This document shows, piece by piece, positions 1 through 5,434 of a DNA stretch of 5,609 bases; the stretch's first letter is position 1, and every line of letters starts with the position of its first letter. The notes under the pieces were generated by a model. The model searched no databases and was not told the DNA's origin. It was given only the letters and a program-made list of their open reading frames with translations. The stretch lies in the NCBI GenBank assembly GCA_031539165.1, contig JAVKLK010000019.1, forward strand, positions 1 to 5,609, read 5' to 3'. The position numbers were made by a program, and so were the translations under genes. The stretch is from CAIVSN01 sp031539165. Its GTDB lineage: Bacteria > Patescibacteriota > Gracilibacteria > BD1-5 > UBA2023.

Positions 1-975
1 AATTTTTTCTTTGATAGCGGGATCGGGCTCATAGGCGATTCGACAGTGCGGGCAGAGTTTTCGGGCGAGGCGTTGAGATACTACGAGCTTCAGTGCGGAT
101 ACAAGAAGAAGAGGATCAATTCAGAGATTTACGAGACGCTGGAGCGTATTGACCGTGGAGTTTGCGTGTATCGTCGAAAAAACAAGGTGTCCAGTAATCG
201 AAGCCTCTACCGCAAGGTGTGCCGTGAGAGAGTCTCGTATTTCTCCAACCATGATAATATCGGGGTCTTGTCGAAGAAGAGATCGCAATCCATCAGCAAA
301 ATCAAATCCGATTCCCGGATTAATTTGAGAATGGTTCACCCCAGGCATTCTGTATTCTACAGGATCCTCAAGAGTTGATATATTATTCTCTTCCGGATTG
401 AATGTAGAGAGCATGCTATAGAGCGTCGTGGATTTCCCCGATCCGGTTGGTCCTACTACAAGAATGAGTCCGTTTGAATTCTCGAGGTGCTTGCGAATCT
501 TCACCATGTTCATCGGGAGGATTCCTATTGACCGCAAATCGAGGAGGGAAGATTCTTTCTTGAGTATTCGTATAACCACTTTTTCTCCGTAGATATTTGG
601 CATAATGCTCACTCGCAAATCCACATCGTTTCCTTGAGAATCGTGGTAGACTGCCTTTCCATCTTGAGGAAGTCGCTGTTCGTCAATTTTCAGACTTGCG
701 AGTATTTTGATTCGAGCCACAATGGCGGATTTTTGTTCGAGAGGAAGCCGTCTGTAGGTGGTGAAGTGTCCATCAACACGAATTCGCACTGCTATATCAG
801 CATCACCAGGCTCAATATGTATATCAGATCCACTGAGTTTCAGGGCTTCTGTAAAGATTTCCGCAACGATATCCTCCTGCTCTCCGAGGGGAAGAACTGG
901 GGCTGATTGCATCAGACTATCTGAGACGGGTTTCGGATTTGAGGACGTGAGCCCAAAGGCTGAACTGATTCACAT
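1..975 (-). CDS. PilB/GspE-family type IV pilus / type II secretion assembly ATPase (3' end beyond the window)
   Basis: Hexameric cytoplasmic ATPase of the secretion superfamily that powers assembly of type IV pili or pseudopili. Numbering from the ATG at 973-975, the core domains are in order: DIHIEP (about 51-56) opening the N2 domain, an R-L-P-Q-D-G segment near 101, Walker A GPTGSGKST (175-183), Asp box STLEDPVEY (200-208), Walker B DIIMVGEIRD (to 248) and His box TGHLVFSTIHANS (261-273). A TGA at 121-123 interrupts the frame under the standard code. Read as Gly (residue 285), the protein continues with GIDP, then QRLARKLCPHC, the first half of the family's cysteine zinc motif, to the window edge. 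325 residues are visible. Only about 50 residues precede DIHIEP, so the usual N1/MshE-N domain is missing, as in short ComGA-like members. The start is uncertain: ATG 973-975 is immediately followed by an in-frame TGA, and ATG 910-912 is the alternative. The choice between a PilB and a GspE role is unresolved. Confidence 0.92.
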
Positions 976-981
976 GTATGT

Positions 982-1011
982 ATCGTATCATAGTATCTGA
1001 AATCATGCCAA
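982..1011 (-). promoter_or_regulatory. Candidate promoter of the pilus ATPase
   Basis: On the minus strand TTGGCA (1011-1006) is followed after 18 nt by TACGAT (987-982). This is 5/6 and 4/6 of the sigma-70 consensus. The predicted transcription start falls at about 975, the A of the upstream ATG, which would give an essentially leaderless mRNA. An overlapping TATGAT (992-987) is a better -10 box but has no good -35 at the right spacing. Inference from motif matching only. Confidence 0.35.
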
Positions 1012-1020
1012 AAAAATGAT

Positions 1021-1048
1021 TTGCCTTTGTCCATCCTTCTCTTATACT
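1021..1048 (+). promoter_or_regulatory. Candidate promoter of the rpsF-ssb-rpsR operon
   Basis: TTGCCT (1021-1026), 16 nt, then TATACT (1043-1048; 5/6 of the -10 consensus). It stands back to back with the candidate ATPase promoter, the two -35 boxes being 9 nt apart. It would give an rpsF leader of about 100 nt. An alternative -10, TTTAAT (1145-1150), lies 8 nt before the rpsF ATG and would give a leaderless message, but it has no clear -35 box. Confidence 0.4.
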
Positions 1049-1054
1049 TTCGCC

Positions 1055-1158
1055 GAACTTTTCCAAGTTCCTTTTTATCTCCTCCTTCTCGTGCCGAAGC
1101 CGTTCATGAAATCTCTATTTCTGAAACAGCAAGAATCGAAAAGGTTTAATCCATAGGT
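1055..1158 (+). promoter_or_regulatory. 5' leader of the rpsF operon with small hairpins
   Basis: The leader holds a 6-bp hairpin GAACTT-TTCC-AAGTTC (1055-1070) followed by CTTTTTAT, which looks like a weak intrinsic attenuator. It then has a CCGAAGCCG stretch (1094-1102), the repeated 9-mer TCTCTATTT (1112-1120) and a short stem GAAAT-CTCT-ATTTC (1108-1121). In many bacteria rpsF leaders bind an S6:S18 complex through an exposed CCG that mimics 16S rRNA. The two CCG triplets make that possible here, but I could not fit the known fold convincingly. Confidence 0.25.
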
Positions 1159-1446
1159 ATGCGAAAGTACGAACTTATGATGATTGTGGATCCGACTCTC
1201 TCGGATGCCGATCGAAAAACTCTCCTCGCGGAGGTGGCAACCGAGCTTACAACGCACGGTGCAAAAATTGTTTCTGATGACCAGTGGGGTGTAAAAACCA
1301 TGGCCTACAAGATTCGAAACTCACAAACAGGGTACTACATTCTCTATACACTTGAGAGTGAAGGTCAGGGATTCTTCGAAATTACGAAGCAATTCAATCT
1401 TAAGAAGACTATTTGGCGACATATGTTTGTCCGAATTGATGAATAA
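1159..1446 (+). CDS. rpsF: 30S ribosomal protein bS6
   Basis: Small-subunit protein that binds the central domain of 16S rRNA as a heterodimer with bS18. The 95-residue protein is full length for the core family. It begins with the characteristic strand M-R-K-Y-E-L-M-M-I-V-D-P and ends with the final conserved strand W-R-H-M-F-V-R-I-D-E; there is no long acidic tail as in E. coli. ATG 1159 matches the family N-terminus exactly. No Shine-Dalgarno stands at the proper distance; only AGG lies directly before the ATG. It is the first gene of a tight operon, with ssb starting 8 nt after its TAA. None of its glycines uses TGA. Confidence 0.97.
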   Translation: MRKYELMMIVDPTLSDADRKTLLAEVATELTTHGAKIVSDDQWGVKTMAYKIRNSQTGYYILYTLESEGQGFFEITKQFNLKKTIWRHMFVRIDE

Positions 1447-1454
1447 TTTTCCCT

Positions 1455-1880
1455 ATGAAAACGATCAATAAAGTCATTCTCATCGGTAATATTACCAAAG
1501 ATCCGTTTGTAAAAGTAACGGCAAATGGGAAGAAGGTGGTCCTTTTTACGGTTGCTACCAATCACAGCTTCAAGAATGCTGCAGGTGAAATGCTCTCTGA
1601 ATCAGAGTATACAAGCTGCGTGGCATGGGGAGTGATTGCAGACCGCGCAGAACAGTTTCTTACCAAAGGGAAACTTGTGTATGTGGAAGGACACCTGAAG
1701 ACCCGCTCGCTCGATCGAGATGACGGGAGTAAGTACTTCAAAACTGAAGTAGTTGCGTCAGAGCTCATCTTCCTCTCCAAAAGAGAGTTCGGAGCGCTTG
1801 AAGGAGCTGAAGGCTCTGCAGCGAATTCCGAAAGTATGAGTGTGTTCGACGATTTCTCCGATCTCAACGATACCATTTAA
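1455..1880 (+). CDS. ssb: Single-stranded DNA-binding protein
   Basis: Binds and protects single-stranded DNA in replication, repair and recombination. The OB-fold occupies about residues 1-111, with the typical N-K-V-I-L-I-G-N-I-T-K-D-P opening (5-17), an aromatic strand V-V-L-F-T-V-A-T (28-35), the conserved W58 in V-A-W-G, and K-G-K-L-V-Y-V-E-G-H-L-K-T-R-S (71-85). The tail is short (about 30 residues) and acidic, but it ends in D-F-S-D-L-N-D-T-I rather than the canonical D-D-D-I-P-F tip that docks partner proteins. The 141-residue length is somewhat below that of E. coli. Its position between rpsF and rpsR is the classic arrangement. The start at 1455 is set by the family N-terminus; the 14 nt before it are pyrimidine-rich and contain no Shine-Dalgarno. 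Confidence 0.96.
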   Translation: MKTINKVILIGNITKDPFVKVTANGKKVVLFTVATNHSFKNAAGEMLSESEYTSCVAWGVIADRAEQFLTKGKLVYVEGHLKTRSLDRDDGSKYFKTEVVASELIFLSKREFGALEGAEGSAANSESMSVFDDFSDLNDTI

Positions 1881-1892
1881 TTCTCTATTTAT

Positions 1893-2120
1893 ATGTCACA
1901 CAAAGACAATCAAGAGGTAATTGACCTCAAGCAGGTTGACTACAAAGATATCGAGACTCTTAAGAAATTCATTACAAAATTTAATAAGATTACTCCTCGA
2001 TACTACTCAGGAACGAATCTCAAGACACAAAAGAAGCTTGCACAAGCGATTAAGCGAGCTCGATACATGGCACTTATTCCGTACGTGCTTGATCTGAAAC
2101 AGAAAGAAATTCAGGCATAA
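1893..2120 (+). CDS. rpsR: 30S ribosomal protein bS18
   Basis: Partner of bS6 on the 16S rRNA platform. The 75-residue protein has the family core: D-Y-K-D (16-19), a helix L-K-K-F-I, the I-T-P-R-Y-Y-S-G-T turn (33-41; most bacteria have I-x-P-R-R-x-T-G-T, so the second Arg is replaced by Tyr), and the basic helix K-K-L-A-Q-A-I-K-R-A-R-Y-M-A-L-I-P-Y (47-64). There is no N-terminal cysteine cluster. It starts 12 nt after the ssb TAA, with TCTCTATTT two nt before the ATG and no Shine-Dalgarno. It is the last gene of the operon: a terminator begins 18 nt after its stop, and no rplI follows. Confidence 0.96.
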   Translation: MSHKDNQEVIDLKQVDYKDIETLKKFITKFNKITPRYYSGTNLKTQKKLAQAIKRARYMALIPYVLDLKQKEIQA

Positions 2121-2138
2121 TTGCTCTGAAAAATGTAT

Positions 2139-2166
2139 AAAATAGCCAACTCTGGCTATTTTTTTT
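2139..2166 (+). terminator. Intrinsic terminator of the rpsF-ssb-rpsR operon
   Basis: Perfect 9-bp stem AAAATAGCC (2139-2147) / GGCTATTTT (2154-2162) with a 6-nt loop AACTCT, running into a T-run that ends at 2166. The last two Ts are also the first two bases of the next gene's -35 box. Confidence 0.9.
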
Positions 2167-2193
2167 GACAGAGTCTTTTCCTGCTCATATAAT
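2165..2193 (+). promoter_or_regulatory. Consensus sigma-70 promoter of the pilin-like gene
   Basis: TTGACA (2165-2170), exactly 17 nt, then TATAAT (2188-2193): a perfect match to the vegetative consensus in boxes and spacing. Transcription should start near 2200, giving a leader of about 22 nt. Suggests strong constitutive expression of the downstream small membrane protein. Confidence 0.9.
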
Positions 2194-2221
2194 GCGCGAG
2201 TATTATCCCTAAGTTCAAAAC

Positions 2222-2575
2222 ATGAACGCACTCAAAAAAATCGGTTACGCCTCAGTTGCCGCTGCCTCAGTGGCTCAAACCACTTTTGCCGCTGGTATCA
2301 ACGCAGGTGTTGAAAAAGTTGATGATCGTCTTAAGGGGCGAAGCGACAATCTCGAGACAGGTGTTCAATCCATCATTTCGTTTGTAACGAACCTCCTCTA
2401 TCTTATTGCCGTTGCATTTGTTCTCTACGGAGGATTCTTGATGCTTACTGCAGGAGGTGATGAAGATAAGGTGAAGAAAGGAAAAACTATCCTCATGCAG
2501 GCAGCTCTTGGGCTTCTGGTTATCTTCTTGGCAAGTTCTCTTGTTTCCTTCATTCTTCGACTCGTACAGGCGTAA
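2222..2575 (+). CDS. Small two-helix membrane protein, VirB2/TrbC-like type IV secretion pilin family
   Basis: A 117-residue protein with a Lys-containing N-terminus and an Ala-rich signal-like segment (about 3-24, possible cleavage after TTFA or TTFAA). A polar, charged stretch (31-48) follows, then a first transmembrane helix (about 50-77), a short charged loop G-G-D-E-D-K-V-K-K-G-K (78-88) and a second transmembrane helix (about 89-114). The signature Y-G-G-F-L-M-L-T-A-G-G-D-E-x-K-V-K-K-G-K is typical of CPR proteins annotated as type IV secretion system pilin (Pfam T4SS_pilin, VirB2/TrbC-like); this assignment is from memory of the family. It has its own strong promoter and is followed by hairpins, with no other secretion gene in the window, so its partners must be encoded elsewhere. 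No TGA codons and no clear Shine-Dalgarno. The exact role (conjugation-like pilus, DNA uptake or other envelope function) is unknown. Confidence 0.85.
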   Translation: MNALKKIGYASVAAASVAQTTFAAGINAGVEKVDDRLKGRSDNLETGVQSIISFVTNLLYLIAVAFVLYGGFLMLTAGGDEDKVKKGKTILMQAALGLLVIFLASSLVSFILRLVQA

Positions 2576-2605
2576 GAGGGGTTTTATTCTGAAAATCCCT
2601 CTTAC
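2572..2605 (+). promoter_or_regulatory. Possible antiterminator hairpin overlapping the pilin stop codon
   Basis: GTAAGAGGGGTTTT (2572-2585) can pair along its full 14 nt with AAAATCCCTCTTAC (2592-2605), with one G-U wobble (2581-2596) and a 6-nt loop ATTCTG. The left arm contains the pilin TAA codon. The right arm is the same segment that forms the left arm of the following terminator hairpin, so the two structures cannot coexist. Confidence 0.6.
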
Positions 2606-2620
2606 GAGAGGGATTTTTCT
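2592..2620 (+). terminator. Intrinsic terminator between the pilin-like gene and leuS
   Basis: Perfect 10-bp stem AAAATCCCTC (2592-2601) / GAGGGATTTT (2608-2617) with loop TTACGA, followed by the interrupted T-run TTTTTCTTT. It ends the pilin transcript or conditionally blocks read-through to leuS. I found no good promoter between here and leuS, so some read-through may be needed. The loop plus the preceding C (2601-2607) is also complementary to TCGTAAG at 2640-2646. Confidence 0.75.
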
Positions 2621-2681
2621 TTGGGATTTTGCTCGGTATTCGTAAGCTACACACATTCTCTATTTCATTCTCCGTTTCTTT

Positions 2682-5360
2682 ATGTACGAACCTCACAAGA
2701 TAGAACCAAAATGGCAGAAATATTGGTCGGAGCACGCTACTTTTGCTGCCCAAAATCCTCCGTTTACCGGAGTGGCTCCGAAGAAGGCATTTATTCTTGA
2801 TATGTTTCCGTATCCAAGTGGTGCTGGACTCCATGTCGGTCATCCGAAATGATATACCGCAACGGATGTCTATGCGCGATTTCTCAAAGGAAATGGATAC
2901 AACGTCATGCATACTATGGGTTGGGATGCATTTGGGCTTCCTGCCGAGAACTATGCGGTAAAGACAGGACAGCACCCTCGTATCACTACGGAGCAAAATG
3001 TCACTGTTTTTAAACGACAGATTGAATCACTCTGACTCGCGTACGATTGGAATCGTGAGATTAACACGACTGACCCAGAGTACTACCGTTGGTCACAGTG
3101 GATTTTTTCTCGCCTGGTTGATCGAGGCCTTGCCTATGAGGCGGATATGCCGGTGAATTGGTGTCCTGCTTTGAAGTGTGTGCTCGCGAACGAAGAAGTG
3201 GTCGATGGAAAGTCTGAAGTTGGAGGACATCCCGTTGAACGGAGAAATATGCGTCAGTGGGTTCTTCGAATTACCCAATATGCAGAACGTCTCCTGAAAG
3301 ATATCGATAGCGTGGATTGGACAGAATGAATCAAAGAACAGCAGAGAAATTGGATAGGGAAGAGTGAGGGATGTGAGTTTCGATTAGCAAAATCAGATGA
3401 TGCTCAAGTAGGCATATCTGTATATACCACTCGAGTAGATACGGTATTTGGAATGGGATGGGTAGTGATTGCACCCGATCATCCAGATGTTCGGAAATTT
3501 GTTACCAAGGAACAAGAAGTTTCCTGTGATACTTATATTGCCGAAGCTCGCTCTAAATCTGACCAAGACCGACTCAATGAAGGAAAAGAAAAAACAGGAG
3601 TATTCACCGGTTCTTGGGTGATTAACCCATTTAATGGAGAGGCGGTGCAGGTTTGGATAGGGGATTACGTGCTCGGATCCTATGGAACTGGCGCAGTAAT
3701 GGGTGTTGCAGCACATGATGAGCGAGACTTTGAGTTCGCAAAGAAGTATCAGCTTCCGATAAAAAAAGTTATTGTATCACCAAAAGAGAACGAAGAGTAT
3801 GATGCACTTGATGCGAAACTCGAGGGTATTTCCGATACAGATGAAGTAACTGCTTCTGGAGAATCCGTGGATGCTATTTTTGAGCGAATGACGGAGATAG
3901 AAGATGGACTTGAGTGAGATAAGGCCTATACGGCAGAAGGGTATCTCATCCAAGGGAATGGGGAGGATGATGCCCTTCTTGATGCGGTTCTTTGACTTGA
4001 TTCCGCCTCTGCGAGAGAGGTATTTATTCTCCATGCAGAAAAGGAGGGTTTCTGAAAGAGAAAAATAAACTACAAGCTCCGTGATTGGATATTTTCTCGT
4101 CAGCGATACTGGGGTGAGCCGATGCCAATCATACATCTCAATCAAGAGGATTTAGCCGTGCTTCCTCCGTATGCTCCAGGAATTTCTGGCGCTTCTCGAG
4201 ATGGGGATACGCTTCGTATTGACGGGGAAGTATTCTCTCAGATATATCCAGGTCTGGAGTGACCATACGTGCTTGATCCACGTCTCCCACTGGTACTTCC
4301 TGAAGTCGAGAAATTTGAGCCAACTGATGATGGGCGATCTCCTCTTGCAAATGCTCAGGACTGGGTCAATGTGCAGCTTGCCCCAAATTTACGAGGAACT
4401 CGAGAAACAAATACCATGCCACAATGGGCAGGATCTTGTTGGTACTACTTGCGATTTATGGATGCGAAGAATCCAGATGCGATTGCGAGCAAGGAAGCGC
4501 TCTCGTACTGGCAAAATGTTGACTGCTACGTAGGAGGAACGGAACATGCCGTTTTGCATCTCCTGTATGCCCGATTCTGGCATAAGGTGCTGTACGATAT
4601 CGGAGTCGTCCCTACAATAGAACCGTTTCAGAAGCTTATCAATCAAGGACTCATCCTTGGTCCCGATGGGAATAAGATGTCCAAATCCAAAGGGAATGTT
4701 ATCAATCCGGATGGACTCGTAAAAGAGTATAGTGCCGATACACTTCGCACCTACATCCTTTCTATGGCAGATTTCCGTGATCCTGCTCCATGGGATACAA
4801 AGGCTATGATAGGAATTCACCGATTTCTTGAGCGTTCCGAGGCTCTCTTTGGACCGAAGCCAAAGATTGCTGCAGACGAAATGAAAACGATGAAACTTCT
4901 GCACAAGACAATCAAGAAAGTTGGAGAGGATATTCAAGCGTTTAAGTTCAATACAGCTATTACCGCTTTGATTATTTTGGCGAATGAAGGACTTCCTTCT
5001 GACACAGAATTTCAAGTCGAGTGGAAATCAGCCTTTGTTCGACTCTTGCATCCATTTGCCCCGCATCTCGCTGAGGAGCTTTGGGAGAGAATGGGGAATA
5101 CTCAGTCTGTATATCTTTCAAACTGGCCAGAATTTGACTCATTTATGACAATTGATGATGAGGTGACGATTGCGGTCCAAGTGAATGGGAAGCTTCGGGC
5201 AACATTCCAGTTTCTTAATGGGGTAGCCCAAGAAGAAGTTGCCGCAACCGCCTATGAATCTCCCGATATCAAAAAGTGGGTGGATGGAAAAAAGATTCTT
5301 CGAGAAATCTTTGTTCCAAATAAGCTTTTGAGCATTGTTGTAGAGGAGCCTAAGGTATAA
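2682..5360 (+). CDS. leuS: Leucyl-tRNA synthetase, intact with seven TGA codons read as glycine
   Basis: Charges tRNA-Leu with leucine (class Ia, cytoplasmic). Read with TGA=Gly it is 892 residues, ends at TAA and is complete. The N-terminal M-Y-E-P-H-K-I-E-P-K-W-Q-K-Y-W fits the family and fixes the start. Catalytic motifs are HVGH (51-54) and KMSKS (665-669). The CP1 editing domain has the threonine-rich TTRVDT (249-254; usually TTRPDT) and GTGAVMGVAAHDERD, ending at D349, the expected editing Asp. R-D-W-x-x-S-R-Q-R-Y-W-G marks the return to the catalytic core, and the C-terminal domain contains V-Q-V-N-G-K-L-R. The leucine-specific insertion before KMSKS is nearly absent (GPDGN), as in Bacillus-type enzymes. 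In-frame TGA codons are at 2850, 3033, 3327, 3915, 3993, 4053 and 4260, i.e. residues 57, 118, 216, 412, 438, 458 and 527. Under the standard code the gene would look like a broken pseudogene. No Shine-Dalgarno; the leader is pyrimidine-rich with TCTCTATTT 16 nt upstream. Confidence 0.98.
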
Positions 5361-5388
5361 AAGCTAGACTTCCCTTAGTGCTCACGGT

Positions 5389-5421
5389 AAACCCCCCACG
5401 AAATACATTCGTGGGGGGTTT
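5389..5421. terminator. GC-rich hairpin between convergent leuS and the right-edge gene
   Basis: Perfect 14-bp inverted repeat AAACCCCCCACGAA (5389-5402) / TTCGTGGGGGGTTT (5408-5421) with a 5-nt loop. It lies 28 nt after the leuS stop and 13 nt after the stop of the opposing gene, so it probably serves both. The T-run is only three bases on either strand, which is weak for a classical intrinsic terminator, though the stem is very stable. Confidence 0.75.
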
Positions 5422-5434
5422 CTACGAGAGAAGT

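Noticed and set aside
634..1000. Plus-strand open frames over the ATPase and its upstream region
   Set aside because: They lie opposite the conserved N2 domain of the ATPase, and their translations lack family features.
2121..2221. Missing rplI after rpsR as a notable loss
   Set aside because: rplI is often elsewhere in genomes with an rpsF-ssb-rpsR operon, so its absence from this window alone says nothing.
2618..2681. T-box riboswitch upstream of leuS
   Set aside because: The leader is too short and has no T-box sequence or specifier-loop architecture. The hairpins upstream overlap the pilin stop codon instead.
2550..2996. Minus-strand open frame (148 codons) spanning the pilin-leuS gap
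   Set aside because: It overlaps the hairpins and the antisense of the leuS N-terminus, with Arg/Ser/Lys-rich low-quality sequence. No sign of coding.
2850..4262. TGA codons as selenocysteine or tryptophan
   Set aside because: Seven scattered sites in LeuRS are not known Sec positions and no hairpin follows them consistently. Several family-conserved residues at these sites are Gly, and TGG is used normally for Trp.
4389..5015. Long minus-strand open frame (208 codons) opposite leuS
   Set aside because: It is antisense to well-conserved LeuRS sequence, shows no recognisable protein features, and is a shadow of the codon pattern.
2682..5360. leuS as a degraded pseudogene or as a gene with frameshifts
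   Set aside because: All motifs are in one frame from ATG to TAA, and every interruption is TGA, never TAA or TAG. Decay would give mixed stops and indels.
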